Shown here: piece by piece, positions 32,265 to 42,075 of the stretch | How positions within the stretch are numbered: position 1 is the first letter of the stretch | Layout of the letters: every line of letters begins with the position of its first letter | NCBI GenBank assembly: GCA_034399355.1 | Contig: JAXMMT010000032.1 | Location: 1-64,000, forward strand | DNA length: 64,000 nucleotides | DNA from: UBA2279 sp034399355 | Lineage (GTDB): Bacteria; Actinomycetota; Coriobacteriia; Anaerosomatales; Anaerosomataceae | Direction: 5' to 3' | Position numbers and translations under genes: made by a program | Notes under the pieces: model-generated | Database searches by the model: none | Told to the model about the DNA's origin: nothing | What the model saw: only the letters and a program-made list of their open reading frames with translations

Positions 32265-34331
32265 CTAATGGCCTCCTGCTCGCTTCTTGTGGTACTCCTC
32301 GATGATCTTTTTCGCGAAGTCGCCGGGAACCTGCTCGTAGCTGTCTATCGAGATCGTGAAACTGCCGGTACCGCTGGTGATCGAGCGCAAGTGCGGCGAG
32401 TAGTGCACGACTTCGGCGTAGGGAACCTGAGCCTTGATCAGCTGTACTCCAGGTCGCGGAGCGTCCATGCCGAGGATGCGACCGCGAATCGAGGAGATGT
32501 CACCCATGACGGAGCCAGCATACTCATCAGGTACGGTGATCTCCAGCGTCGCGATGGGCTCCAGCAGAACCATATCCGCCTTCTCGGCGGCGGCCCTGAA
32601 GCCGATGCGGCCAGCCATCTTGAAGGCCATCTCGCTTGAGTCGACCGCGTGGTAGGAGCCGTCATACACTGCGACCTTCACGTCGACGACCGGATACCCC
32701 GCGAGTACACCATGGGTCATCGTGTCCTGTATGCCCTTGTCGACAGCCGGGATGAACTGGCGCGGAATACGGCCACCAACGATCTCATCGATGAACTGGT
32801 ACGCACCGCCGGGATTCGGTTCGAGACGAAGCCAGCAGTCACCGAACTGACCGCTGCCACCCGTCTGCTTCTTATGACGGCCCTGTGCGGTCGCTGTCTT
32901 GCGAACCGTTTCACGGTAGGGGATGCGAAGGTCTTCGAGTGCAGCCTCGACATGGAAGCGCTCATGCAGGCGCGACAGCACGACGTCGATCGCTGTGTCA
33001 CCCATTGCCGAGAGGACAGTCTGGTGCGTCTCCTCATCGCGGCGCAGAACGAGTAGCGGGTCCTCGTCGACGATGCCCTTGAGCACCGTGCCGAGCTTGT
33101 CCTCGTCGGCTTTCGTCTTGGCAATGATTGCGACGGGGTAGAGCGGCTCAGGAACGGGCAGGGGGGTGAATGCCGTGTCTCCAGCCGCGGACAACGTGTC
33201 GTTGGTGAGGGTGTCGTTCAGCTTGGCGAGGACGCCGATATCGCCGGCTGGTGCAGCGTCGATGCCGACGGTCTCCTTGCCAAGAGCTTTGAAGACGTGC
33301 GCGATGCGCTCCTTCTTGCCTGTGCGCGAGTTGATGAGCTCCGTGTTGGGCTTAAGCGTACCCGCCACGACTTTGACGAACGAAAGGCGGCCGACGTAAG
33401 GGTCGGACATGCTCTTGAAGACGAACAACGTGGTGGGACCGTCGACGCTGACATGTACCTCGCCACCGTCGGTGGTAGGCAGCGGGCCGTGCGCGGTCGG
33501 CTCGGGGAAGAACGAGACGATCTCATCCATGAGGTCGCGGATACCGATAAGTTCAGTCGCCGAGCCGATGAAGACAGGGACGAAGATGCTCTGGGCGATT
33601 GCCAGTCCGAGTAGGCGCTCGAGGTCGTCCTGTGTGAGTTGCTCTCCCTCGAGGTATTTCTCCATGAGCTCGTCGTCTGCCTCGGCCACGAGCTCGAGTA
33701 GTTTCTCGCGCCACTCCTCGGCCGCTTCCATGTAGTCGGCGGGGATGTCGATGACGCTCACTTTGTCTTCCTCACCATGCATGTAGGCTTTCATGCGAAT
33801 GATGTCGATGACGCCCTTGAAGTTCGGTTCTTTGCCGACGGGGATCTGAACGGCGCCGACGCGGTGTCCGAACGCCGCGTCAAGCGCGTTCATGGCTGCA
33901 TCGAAGTCGGCGTGTTCCTTGTCGAGGCGGTTGATGAAGACGGCGCGGGCGATGCCCATCTCGCCGGCGATGTCCCAGAGCCGCGCGGTCTGCACCTGTG
34001 GGCCAGCCACCGCGTCGACCACGAACAAGGCCATCTCGGAGGCTTCCATACCGGCGATAGCATCGCCGATGAAGTCGGCATATCCTGGGGTGTCGATGAC
34101 GTTGACCTTGACGTCTTTGTGAATGAATGGAGCGAGTGAGAGGTTCACGGTCATCTTGCGCTTGATCTCCTCGCTGTCATAGTCCAATGAGGAGTGGCCA
34201 TCATTGACGCTGCCAAGGCGCTTCGTTTCTCCGGCCATGTAGAGCATCGCCTCGGCAAGGGAAGTCTTCCCCGCGCCCCCATGGCCCACCAACACGACGT
34301 TTCGGACCTTGTCGGTACTCGGCGCTCCCAT
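32265..34331 (-). CDS. Elongation factor G paralogue (EF-G2/FusA2-like)
   Basis: A 688-residue five-domain translational GTPase. The G1 loop reads GHGGAGKTSL instead of AHIDAGKTT of the main EF-G, which, with gene isolation from rpsL, rpsG and tuf, marks it as an EF-G-like paralogue. G3 is DTPGYADF and G4 is NRLDKEHAD. Domain IV has GQFGDCWLRLEP and the C-terminus has GDISSIRGRILGM. Members have been linked to ribosome recycling or unknown roles. AGGAGG eight bases upstream favours the second ATG (34331). Confidence 0.88.
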   Translation of the reverse strand: MGAPSTDKVRNVVLVGHGGAGKTSLAEAMLYMAGETKRLGSVNDGHSSLDYDSEEIKRKMTVNLSLAPFIHKDVKVNVIDTPGYADFIGDAIAGMEASEMALFVVDAVAGPQVQTARLWDIAGEMGIARAVFINRLDKEHADFDAAMNALDAAFGHRVGAVQIPVGKEPNFKGVIDIIRMKAYMHGEEDKVSVIDIPADYMEAAEEWREKLLELVAEADDELMEKYLEGEQLTQDDLERLLGLAIAQSIFVPVFIGSATELIGIRDLMDEIVSFFPEPTAHGPLPTTDGGEVHVSVDGPTTLFVFKSMSDPYVGRLSFVKVVAGTLKPNTELINSRTGKKERIAHVFKALGKETVGIDAAPAGDIGVLAKLNDTLTNDTLSAAGDTAFTPLPVPEPLYPVAIIAKTKADEDKLGTVLKGIVDEDPLLVLRRDEETHQTVLSAMGDTAIDVVLSRLHERFHVEAALEDLRIPYRETVRKTATAQGRHKKQTGGSGQFGDCWLRLEPNPGGAYQFIDEIVGGRIPRQFIPAVDKGIQDTMTHGVLAGYPVVDVKVAVYDGSYHAVDSSEMAFKMAGRIGFRAAAEKADMVLLEPIATLEITVPDEYAGSVMGDISSIRGRILGMDAPRPGVQLIKAQVPYAEVVHYSPHLRSITSGTGSFTISIDSYEQVPGDFAKKIIEEYHKKRAGGH

Positions 34332-34602
34332 GCGCATCGCCTCCTGTGGCTTACAAGCTGACGACAGTAAATGACCGCGGTCGCCCTGGTCCGCCGTCCC
34401 GCGGTGGACCGCGCTGAGATCCCACGCGGTCCGAATGACACTACGAACGATTGTGACGCGAATAAACGCAAAGCAAACATAGCATATTGCTTCGTCGACG
34501 CACCGCCCAGGACGCGAGACGGATTCGGGTTACTCGGCGGTTGCCGCATTGGTAGAATAGGTGAGACCATTGGCGGCCAGACAACTCCATGAGGAGGAGC
34601 CG

Positions 34603-35142
34603 ATGCACGTGTCCGAGATCGAACTCACGGGGTCTGAGACTGCCGTGATCACGACGTCAAAGGGAATCATTAGAATGGCGTTCTTCCCCGATGTTGCCCC
34701 CAATACTGTTGCCTCGTTTGTCGAGTTGACGCGGGACGGCTTCTATGACGGTATCAAGTTCCACAGGGTCGAGCCCAACTTCGTCGTACAGGGCGGGGAC
34801 CCGCTCACGAAGGCTTTGAGTTCGGAAGAGGTACGTGAGATCACTGGTCGCCAGAAGGCGCGAGTGCACTCGCCGTCCGATCCCGCACTCGGTTCGGGAG
34901 GTCCCGGATTCACCATTACTGCAGAGTTCAACGATCGCCCGCACCTCGAGGGCACGCTTGCAATGGCACGTTCGCAGCAGGCCGATTCAGCGGGTTCTCA
35001 GTTCTATATCTGTCTTGGCCCGCAACCGTTCCTCGACGGGCAGTACACTGTGTTCGGTGAGGTCACTGATGGCGTGGACGTCGTCCACGCCATCGAGGTG
35101 GGGGACACGATCGAGTCCGTCGTCATCGAAGAGCGGCAGTAG
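34603..35142 (+). CDS. Peptidyl-prolyl cis-trans isomerase, cyclophilin type
   Basis: A 179-residue cytosolic cyclophilin. Conserved residues are seen in FVELTRDGFYDGIKFHRV (catalytic Arg), FVVQGGDP, TLAMARSQQADSAGSQFYI and FLDGQYTVFGEV. There is no signal peptide. GAGGAGGAGC precedes ATG 34603. The next gene starts 17 bases after its stop on the same strand. Confidence 0.93.
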   Translation: MHVSEIELTGSETAVITTSKGIIRMAFFPDVAPNTVASFVELTRDGFYDGIKFHRVEPNFVVQGGDPLTKALSSEEVREITGRQKARVHSPSDPALGSGGPGFTITAEFNDRPHLEGTLAMARSQQADSAGSQFYICLGPQPFLDGQYTVFGEVTDGVDVVHAIEVGDTIESVVIEERQ

Positions 35143-35159
35143 CCGGGATAGGGGACGCT

Positions 35160-36425
35160 TTGGACGACGCAAAGTTCCAGCAGGGCGTAGAGGCGTACAA
35201 GGCCGGCGACTTCAGGGTTGCTGCGCGGGAGTTTCTCGGCGCCACGAATGGCAACGGTGACGGCCCGGCCTATCATCGGGCGGGGAACGCGCTCATGCGA
35301 CTGAAGCGCTTCGATGACGCGGTCGCGGCTTACGCGAAAGCTCTCAACGACCAGGAGTATGATCGTCGGTCGTCGGTCCAAGTGAATATCGGCGCCGCGC
35401 TCGTGGCCACAGGGCGTCATGCGGATGCGGTGGACGCATACCGTGCGGCTCTCGACGATCCCGGATATGAGGCGCGCTACAAGGCGCAGCAGGGTATGGC
35501 GGGGGCGCTGTTCGAGATCGGGCGCCTAGAAGATGCGGCGGAGTCATATCGGCAAGCGGCGCTTAGCGACATGAACTCGGATCCTGGCAAGGCACTCAAC
35601 AACCTGGGGCTCACATTCATGAAATTGGGGCGCCCGCAGGACGCCGTAGAGGCGTACCGGGCCGCCGTGGAAATGGAACGCTATGTGAGTCGCGGAAAGG
35701 CGTCCGCCAATCTCGGCATGGCTTACGTCGCGCTTGGCATGCACGAGAAGGCAGTTGGTGCGTTCGAGCGAGCGCGGGATGAGCTGGGCTACGTTCTTCC
35801 CGATGCGGCCGTAGCGGCGTATGAAGCCGGCTTGGAAGCACTCGGAACCCCGGAGATCGTCGAGGGCTGGCGCACCGGGGAGTTGCCGCCGGTTGACATG
35901 GCGCCAAAACGGCATCGTTGCGAAGACTTCGAGGAGCCTGAGAGCGAGTTCTTCACGCGGAGCGAGACCGAGATGAAGATTGTGGATAAAGCGGCGCGCA
36001 AGCATGAGCGCACCGAGCGGCGTGGCGCCCGCAACGTCTGGGTGACCATCGCGATCTGGAGCGTAGTAGCCATCGTGGTCCTCGGTGGCCTCGCATATGT
36101 CTGGCTGAGCGGGCTAGGCTTTCCGACCCAGTCGATGACGGTGGGAGGTTTGCTCGATGCACATAGTGCGGGTGCGAGCGTCTCGGAGTTCTGGGTCGCT
36201 GTTCCCGCCGCAGATGTCGACAAGGAGATGGGCAACCTACCCGTCGACTTCACGTATGACATCGGAGCGATAGAGCGCTCGGCCAAGACCTCCAGGGTTG
36301 AAGTCACAATCATACTTGGGACTGGCGCACCGCTGACGTATCAGGTCCTCATGGTACGGGAGGGCGTCGGCTGGAAGGTGAACGGGATCACGAACGACTG
36401 GCGCTCCACCGGCGGTGGCTTCTAG
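35160..36425 (+). CDS. TPR-repeat protein with one transmembrane helix
   Basis: A 421-residue protein. Residues 1-230 hold five or six tetratricopeptide repeats (for example DAVAAYAKALNDQEYD, DAVDAYRAALDDPGYE, DAAESYRQAALSDMN). Then come a charged linker, a membrane helix at about 290-312 (VWVTIAIWSVVAIVVLGGLAYVWL) and a C-terminal 110-residue extracytoplasmic domain of unknown family that could resemble DUF4878/lumazine-fold modules. TTG 35160 is the only suitable start, with GGGGACG upstream. Probably a scaffold; no specific role is visible. Confidence 0.75.
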   Translation: MDDAKFQQGVEAYKAGDFRVAAREFLGATNGNGDGPAYHRAGNALMRLKRFDDAVAAYAKALNDQEYDRRSSVQVNIGAALVATGRHADAVDAYRAALDDPGYEARYKAQQGMAGALFEIGRLEDAAESYRQAALSDMNSDPGKALNNLGLTFMKLGRPQDAVEAYRAAVEMERYVSRGKASANLGMAYVALGMHEKAVGAFERARDELGYVLPDAAVAAYEAGLEALGTPEIVEGWRTGELPPVDMAPKRHRCEDFEEPESEFFTRSETEMKIVDKAARKHERTERRGARNVWVTIAIWSVVAIVVLGGLAYVWLSGLGFPTQSMTVGGLLDAHSAGASVSEFWVAVPAADVDKEMGNLPVDFTYDIGAIERSAKTSRVEVTIILGTGAPLTYQVLMVREGVGWKVNGITNDWRSTGGGF

Positions 36426-36446
36426 CAACTGCGGGCAGGGATTGGG

Positions 36447-36476
36447 TTGCATGCGGCGAGACTTTGCTGCTATATG
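36447..36476 (+). promoter_or_regulatory. Predicted promoter of ndk
   Basis: TTGCAT (36447-36452) and TATATG (36471-36476, 18-base spacer; CTATAT at 17) lie 40 bases upstream of the ndk start in an otherwise GC-rich gap. Confidence 0.45.
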
Positions 36477-36515
36477 TCACAAAGTCATCTAGCCTCCCCA
36501 TCGTAAGGAGACCGT

Positions 36516-36917
36516 GTGATTCAGCGGACGTACGTGATGATCAAGCCCGACGCCGTCGCGCGTGGCCTCGCTGGTCGCATCATCGCCCGGTTCGAGGCTG
36601 CAGGCCTCACCATCGAGCGCATGGAGCACGGCATAGTGACCCCCGAGCAGGCCGCGGCCAACTACGCGGAGCATGAGGGCAAGCCGTTTTACGCCGGACT
36701 CGTGGAGTACATCACCTCCGGTCCCGTTGTGAAGGTGGTTCTATCTGGACCTTCTGCGGTCCCGGTAGTCCGCAAGCTTATGGGCGCGACCAATCCCGCT
36801 GAGGCTGCCCCCGGCACCATTCGCGGTGACTACGGTCTGACGCTTGACGCGAACATCGTTCACGGTTCGGACTCGCCCGAGAGCGCCGAGCGGGAGATCA
36901 CTATCTTCTTCAGCTAG
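36516..36917 (+). CDS. ndk: Nucleoside diphosphate kinase
   Basis: Transfers the gamma phosphate between nucleotides. At 133 residues it is the usual short bacterial form. YVMIKPDAVARGLAG and the active-site NIVHGSDSPESAEREI (phospho-histidine) are intact. It starts with GTG preceded by TAAGGAG. Monocistronic by context. Confidence 0.96.
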   Translation: MIQRTYVMIKPDAVARGLAGRIIARFEAAGLTIERMEHGIVTPEQAAANYAEHEGKPFYAGLVEYITSGPVVKVVLSGPSAVPVVRKLMGATNPAEAAPGTIRGDYGLTLDANIVHGSDSPESAEREITIFFS

Positions 36918-37022
36918 AGCCTGACGGTCTGTCGAGAAAGATGGGCGTTCGTGTCTGCAGGAAGAAGGGTCGCTTCGGCGAACTGCGTCTGACTTAACGG
37001 GCTGACCTGGTGACAGGGGGTA

Positions 37023-38327
37023 GTGGACTTGGGAAAAGGTGCGTTCAAGGGAGGTACTCACCCGCCTGATCGCAAAGCGGCGACTGCGGGCATGCCGGTC
37101 GTATGGGTGCCGGTGCCTGGGCGGCTGGTGCTACCGATGAGCCAGCATTTGGGCGCACCGTGCGCGCCGACGGTCGAGGTAGGACAGCGCGTTATGCGCG
37201 GCGAGGTAGTAGGGTCGGTGGACGCGTTCGTTAGCGCGCCGGTGCACAGTCCCGTCAGTGGAGAGGTCACTACAATCGGCTCCTGTCTCACCGCGGGTGG
37301 GACGCGTGTGACCGCGGTTACGATCGTGCCCGATCCCGAGCAGGACCTCGAGTCCTTCTTGCCGGTCACAGCCGATGATGCGCGTGCGCTCGTGCGAGCG
37401 GCAGGAATCGTCGGCATGGGTGGCGCTACGTTCCCTTCCACGGTGAAACTGACACCGCCCGCAGACACACCTGTCGCCACCGTGATTCTGAACGGCTGCG
37501 AATGTGAACCTTTCCTGACCTGCGACCATCGGCTGATGCTAGAGATCCCCGAACGGGTGGTGGATGGTGCGCGCAAGATCGCCGAGATCGTTGGCGCGTC
37601 GCGTGCCATCATCTGTGTGGAAGACAACAAGCCGGATGCCGCGGAGGCCCTTCGCGGCGTTGCGGGAGAGGGTGTTGAGGTCCGAGCCCTGCCGACTCGC
37701 TATCCGCAGGGCGCCGAGAAGCAGCTCATCTGGGCGATGCTTCGCAAAGAAGTGCCTCACGGCAAACTGCCCGCCGTGACAGGCGCGCTTGTCCACAACG
37801 TCGCCACGGCAGCGGCTATCGCTGACGCCATCGACCATGGCAAGCCCCTGATGGAGCGCATTGTGACCGTCACGGGAGCTGTGGCGCGGCCCGGCAACTA
37901 CCGCGTTCTGCTCGGCACGCTCGTATCAGACCTGCTGGAGTATGCCGGTGGAACCGTTGGGGAAGTCGGGCGGGTGATCGCGGGCGGACCGATGACGGGA
38001 CCCGCGCTCGCATCGCTTGATGTGCCGGTAGCCAAGGGTACCTCGGGAATCGTCGTCCTCGCGGCGGATGAGGCTGCCCCGCTGGTCGAAGACGACCAGC
38101 CATGCATCCGCTGCGGCAGGTGCCCTGAAGCGTGTCCGATGTTTCTGCAGCCGTACACGATTGCGAACTACGCGGCGCGTGGTGACTGGAATAGCGCGGA
38201 CCGCTTCAGCCCGATCGACTGCATCGAGTGCGGGTGCTGTTCCTACGTGTGTCCCACGAATCGGCCGCTTGTCCAGCTGATTCGTCTGGCGAAAGCCGCT
38301 GCGATGGTGAGAGGGGTGAAGCCGTGA
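37023..38327 (+). CDS. rnfC: Rnf complex subunit RnfC
   Basis: Peripheral NADH-binding subunit of the ferredoxin:NAD+ oxidoreductase that pumps Na+ or H+. It has a GGTHPP N-terminus, the nucleotide/FMN-binding region GIVGMGGATFPSTVKL and LNGCECEPFLTCDHRLM, and two [4Fe-4S] motifs near the C-terminus (CIRCGRCPEACP and CIECGCCSYVCP). GTG 37023 is used. It leads a run in the order C-D-G-E-A-B, each overlapping or nearly touching the next. Confidence 0.95.
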   Translation: MDLGKGAFKGGTHPPDRKAATAGMPVVWVPVPGRLVLPMSQHLGAPCAPTVEVGQRVMRGEVVGSVDAFVSAPVHSPVSGEVTTIGSCLTAGGTRVTAVTIVPDPEQDLESFLPVTADDARALVRAAGIVGMGGATFPSTVKLTPPADTPVATVILNGCECEPFLTCDHRLMLEIPERVVDGARKIAEIVGASRAIICVEDNKPDAAEALRGVAGEGVEVRALPTRYPQGAEKQLIWAMLRKEVPHGKLPAVTGALVHNVATAAAIADAIDHGKPLMERIVTVTGAVARPGNYRVLLGTLVSDLLEYAGGTVGEVGRVIAGGPMTGPALASLDVPVAKGTSGIVVLAADEAAPLVEDDQPCIRCGRCPEACPMFLQPYTIANYAARGDWNSADRFSPIDCIECGCCSYVCPTNRPLVQLIRLAKAAAMVRGVKP

Positions 38328-39331
38328 GTTCAGAGACGACACTGGAGCGTCGGGCGGTTGTCGCCCCATCGCCACACATCTCATCCACTGCTACGTGCAG
38401 TGGAATCATGCTGTGGGTCGTAGTCGCGCTTGTGCCTGCCGCAGTGTGGGCGTGCATCAGCATGGGCGCTCCGGCGATTCGCATGTTTGCGCTGTCGATC
38501 GGTTCTGCACTCGGTACTGAGGCCGCATGGAACGCCATCGCGAGGAAGCCCCAGACACTCAAGGACGGCAGTGCGCTGGTGACCGGCGTCTTGCTCGCGA
38601 TGAGCATGCCGCCGATGACGCCCTGGTGGATCACGGTCGCGGCAGGATTCATCGCTATCGCCCTGGCCAAGATGATCTTCGGTGGTCTCGGCTTCAACTT
38701 GTTCAACCCGGCTCTTGTGGGTCGCGCGTTCGTTCTCGTGTCGTGGGCTGGTGTGATGGCCTCGGCTCCGGGCCGGGGGTGGTTCAAGACGCTTGATATT
38801 GCGGCTACCGATGGGTACGACGCTATCACCGGCGCGACGCGACTCGCCGTCGCGGCCGCCGATCGGGCAGCCAGCGGAGCGTACGGATTCGACCTTGCTT
38901 CCCACTATCAGCCGCTGCTTTGGCGCAACCTCGAAGGGTCGCTCGGCGAGGTCTCCGCGGCACTGCTGATTCTCGGCGGCCTCATACTGCTCGCCAAGGG
39001 CATCATCGACTGGCGCATCCCGGTGGGCTATATCGGATCGATGGGTCTTCTGTCCTGGGCGTTCGGCTCCGACCCGATCTTCAACGTACTTGCCGGCGGC
39101 GTGCTTCTCGGTGCCTTCTTCATGGCCACCGACTACGTGTCGTCTCCCATGACGAGGAACGGGCGTCTGGTGTACGGTGTCGGCTGTGGCGTGCTCAACG
39201 CGGTCGGCCGCTTCTACGGTTCAATGCCGGAGGCGACGACGTTCGCGATCCTGTTCATGAATGGTCTTGCGCCGCTGATCGACCGCATGTTCAGACCACG
39301 AGTCTTCGGGTGGGTGAAGCGCAATGGCTAA
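38324..39331 (+). CDS. rnfD: Rnf complex subunit RnfD
   Basis: Integral membrane subunit with about nine helices (335 residues). TGATRLA in the DAITGATRL stretch supplies the Thr that carries covalent FMN in known RnfD/NqrB proteins. KMIFGGLGFNLFNPALVGRAF is the conserved central helix. GTG 38324 overlaps the rnfC stop (GTGA). The final codons overlap rnfG. Confidence 0.95.
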   Translation: MSSETTLERRAVVAPSPHISSTATCSGIMLWVVVALVPAAVWACISMGAPAIRMFALSIGSALGTEAAWNAIARKPQTLKDGSALVTGVLLAMSMPPMTPWWITVAAGFIAIALAKMIFGGLGFNLFNPALVGRAFVLVSWAGVMASAPGRGWFKTLDIAATDGYDAITGATRLAVAAADRAASGAYGFDLASHYQPLLWRNLEGSLGEVSAALLILGGLILLAKGIIDWRIPVGYIGSMGLLSWAFGSDPIFNVLAGGVLLGAFFMATDYVSSPMTRNGRLVYGVGCGVLNAVGRFYGSMPEATTFAILFMNGLAPLIDRMFRPRVFGWVKRNG

Positions 39332-39908
39332 GTCGCTCAGGCTTGTCATCGCCGTGGTCGTGACGTGCGTCGTTGCCGCAAGTGGTCTTGCTATCACCTA
39401 CGGAGTGACCAAGGACCGTATTGCCGAACAACAGCGTTTGGCCGAGGAGAAGTCGCTCAAGGCTGTGCTTCCTGACGCCGCCGAGTTCGTGGATGCGGGT
39501 CCTGAGGTTCTGGAAGCCGCACGCGTCGCTGCAGGCGATGTGGACTGCTCCGCTGTCTATCGCGCCGAGTCCGCTGATGGCACGCTCGTCGGCTGGGGAC
39601 TGCGGGTCGCAGGACGCGGCTACGGCGGCCCCATCCAGCTGGTTTTGGGATTGGATAGCACCGGTAAAGTCACAGGTGTCACTATCCTGACGATGAACGA
39701 GACGCCGGGCCTCGGCACCAAGGTACAGAGCGAGGAGTGGTTCCTCGAGCAGTTTGAGGAGTTGCCGCTGGGCTTTGTCGCTGCTGATGTGAAGAAACTG
39801 GACTCTATCAGTGGTTCTACGAAGTCGTCGCGGGGTGTACGAAACGGCGTCGAGGCGGGCGGTCGCATCTATGCGGACGTCCTGTCCGGACTTGCAGGGG
39901 GTGAGTGA
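39324..39908 (+). CDS. rnfG: Rnf complex subunit RnfG
   Basis: A 194-residue subunit anchored by an N-terminal helix (about 5-27) with an extracytoplasmic FMN-binding domain. The motif SGSTKSSRGV carries the Thr that is covalently flavinylated, and GYGGPIQLVLGLDSTGKVTG with NETPGLGTKV is typical of the FMN-bind fold. It overlaps rnfD by eight bases and rnfE by four. Confidence 0.95.
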   Translation: MAKSLRLVIAVVVTCVVAASGLAITYGVTKDRIAEQQRLAEEKSLKAVLPDAAEFVDAGPEVLEAARVAAGDVDCSAVYRAESADGTLVGWGLRVAGRGYGGPIQLVLGLDSTGKVTGVTILTMNETPGLGTKVQSEEWFLEQFEELPLGFVAADVKKLDSISGSTKSSRGVRNGVEAGGRIYADVLSGLAGGE

Positions 39909-40543
39909 CGGTGAGCGAGTGGATCAAGACATTCAAGCAGGGTCTCTCCATCGAGAACCCGCTCACGGTGCTTATGATCGGCCTGTGCGCCACTTTGGCC
40001 GTGTCTACGCAGGTACAGGGTGCCCTGTTCATGGGACTGGCGGTCATCTTCGTATTGACGATGAGCAACGTCATCATCAGCGCATTCCGCAAGGTGATTC
40101 CCAACGAGGTGCGCATCCCGATCTTCATTGTCGTGATCGCTTCTTTCGTAACGATCGTCGACTTGACGATGAAGGCCTTCATGCCGGGGGTCTACCAGTT
40201 CCTCGGAATCTGGATTCCTCTCATTGTCGTGAACTGCGTGATCCTCGGTCGGGCTGAGGCGTTTGCGTACCACAACAAGGTAGGGTTGGCCGTCGCGGAT
40301 GGTCTGGGGATGGGCATCGGCTATTGGTTTGTCATTCTGGTACTCGCCTTCATCCGGGAGCTGCTCGGCACTGGCAAGGTCGTCATGTTCGGCGCCACGC
40401 TTCTCGGACTGCCATCGGGATATGCACCTCCCGGGTTGGTGCTGCTGTTCCCCGGCGCGTTCTTCATCTTTGGCTTCATGATTGCGATCACCCGCGCGCT
40501 CAGTGAACGCCTCGCTAAGCGCAGGAAGGCGGTGTCGTTATGA
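39905..40543 (+). CDS. rnfE: Rnf complex subunit RnfE
   Basis: A 212-residue, six-helix membrane subunit, one of the inversely related RnfA/RnfE pair that hold a shared intramembrane iron-sulfur site. NPLTVLMIGLCATLAVST and IPLIVVNCVILGRAEAFA carry the conserved Cys residues. It starts at GTG 39905 overlapping rnfG, or at GTG 39911. Stop overlaps rnfA. Confidence 0.95.
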   Translation: MTVSEWIKTFKQGLSIENPLTVLMIGLCATLAVSTQVQGALFMGLAVIFVLTMSNVIISAFRKVIPNEVRIPIFIVVIASFVTIVDLTMKAFMPGVYQFLGIWIPLIVVNCVILGRAEAFAYHNKVGLAVADGLGMGIGYWFVILVLAFIRELLGTGKVVMFGATLLGLPSGYAPPGLVLLFPGAFFIFGFMIAITRALSERLAKRRKAVSL

Positions 40544-41166
40544 GCACGGTGGGCCAGCTCGCGCTGCTCTTCATTGGAGCCGCTCTCATCAACAACATCC
40601 TGCTGACAAGGTTCATCGGCCTGTGCCCGTTCTTCGGTGTGTCAGGCAACTTCGAGACATCGCTCGGGATGAGCCTCGCTGTCGTGTTCGTCATGACCCT
40701 GGCCTCGACAGCGACGTGGGTCGTCTGGACGTTCGCATTGGAGCCTCTCGGCGTGGGGGAGTTTCTCTACATCCCCGCATTCATTCTCATCATCGCGTCG
40801 CTCGTGCAGTTCGTTGAGATGTACATGCGGAAGGCAAGTCCTGTGCTGTATCGAGCAATGGGAATCTATCTGCCGCTGATCACGACCAACTGTGCCGTGC
40901 TGGCCACAGCCACCGAGGCTGCGAAGCCCGGCTTCTTCAAGATGAACATCGATCTGGGTGCATCGCTTGGTCTAGGGGAAGCGCTCATCTACACGCTAGG
41001 AGTGTCTATCGGGTTCGGATTCGCGCTCCTCACATTCACTGCGCTTCGGGAGCGGCTCGAAATCGCACCCGTTCCGCGCGTCATGAAGGGTAACCCGATG
41101 GCGTTCATCACGGCTGGACTACTCTCGCTCGCCTATGTCGGTATCGCCGGCTGGTTCGGGCTGTAA
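40540..41166 (+). CDS. rnfA: Rnf complex subunit RnfA
   Basis: A 208-residue, six-helix membrane subunit. NNILLTRFIGLCPFFGVS and LPLITTNCAVLATA contain the paired Cys motifs that match RnfE in inverted topology. ATG 40540 overlaps the rnfE stop. RnfB follows nine bases later. Confidence 0.95.
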   Translation: MSTVGQLALLFIGAALINNILLTRFIGLCPFFGVSGNFETSLGMSLAVVFVMTLASTATWVVWTFALEPLGVGEFLYIPAFILIIASLVQFVEMYMRKASPVLYRAMGIYLPLITTNCAVLATATEAAKPGFFKMNIDLGASLGLGEALIYTLGVSIGFGFALLTFTALRERLEIAPVPRVMKGNPMAFITAGLLSLAYVGIAGWFGL

Positions 41167-41175
41167 GGGGGAACT

Positions 41176-42066
41176 GTGGATCTGATGCTCGTACTCAAGG
41201 CCGTCGTTGCGCTCAGTGTGCTTGGGCTCGTCACGTCCGCGGTTCTGTCCACGGCAGCCCGCAGATTCCATATCGACGTCGATCCTCGGGTGGAGGCTAT
41301 CGCCGCGATCCTGCCGGGCTCCAACTGCGGTGCATGCGGCAATCCGTCGTGTTTTGTCGTAGCCGAGGGAATCGTCGCGGGCACGCTGTCAACGAACGCG
41401 TGCGTAGCGGGCGGCCAGAGTTGTGCTGATGAGATTGCCGTGCTGATGGGCGCCGAGGCGTCCATCGTGGCGTCCGTCGTGTCGGTGCGCGGCTGCGGAG
41501 GCGGCACGAACGCCGAGCGCGCGTATGAGTACGGCGGAGTGCGTTCCTGCGTCGCCGTCACCCGTCTGGCGGGCGGATCGATTGTGTGCAGTGCGGGCTG
41601 TTTCGGTTATGGGGACTGCATGCGGGCGTGTCCGTTTGATGCCATCGTGATGGATGAACGCGGTCTGCCGACGATTGATCTCGATACATGTACCGGATGC
41701 GGCATCTGCGTTCGTGAGTGTCCCCGTGGCGGAATCGGACTGCTTTCCCTCGTGACCGAGAATGCGCCCGTTGTTGTGCGATGCAACGCGCACGACAAGG
41801 TGAAAGGGCGCAAGGCTGCGTGCTCAGCATGCTGCATAGCATGCAAGAAGTGCGAACGCTCCTGTCCCTCGGATGCCATCCATGTCGTCGATATGCTCGC
41901 GGTGATCGACTACGATAAGTGCACAGGCTGCGGTACGTGTGTTTCCGTCTGCCCGCAGAACTGTATCGACGTGCATGGTCGCTCCTCTGCCGTTCCGTCC
42001 GCAGCAGCGGACGGCAAAGGCAAAAACGCCCCCGGCTTCCACGCCGAGGGCACGGCGGCGGAGTAG
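41176..42066 (+). CDS. rnfB: Rnf complex subunit RnfB
   Basis: Ferredoxin-oxidising subunit (296 residues). One N-terminal helix is followed by the four-Cys cluster motif GSNCGACGNPSCF with later NACVAGG, then three or four ferredoxin-type clusters (CFGYGDCMRACP, CTGCGICVRECP, CIACKKCERSCP, CTGCGTCVSVCP). The extra clusters resemble long Rnf types from strict anaerobes. A low-complexity tail (about 30 residues) ends it. GTG start with AAGGGGGAAC. Confidence 0.94.
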   Translation: MDLMLVLKAVVALSVLGLVTSAVLSTAARRFHIDVDPRVEAIAAILPGSNCGACGNPSCFVVAEGIVAGTLSTNACVAGGQSCADEIAVLMGAEASIVASVVSVRGCGGGTNAERAYEYGGVRSCVAVTRLAGGSIVCSAGCFGYGDCMRACPFDAIVMDERGLPTIDLDTCTGCGICVRECPRGGIGLLSLVTENAPVVVRCNAHDKVKGRKAACSACCIACKKCERSCPSDAIHVVDMLAVIDYDKCTGCGTCVSVCPQNCIDVHGRSSAVPSAAADGKGKNAPGFHAEGTAAE

Positions 42067-42075
42067 CTGATCAGG

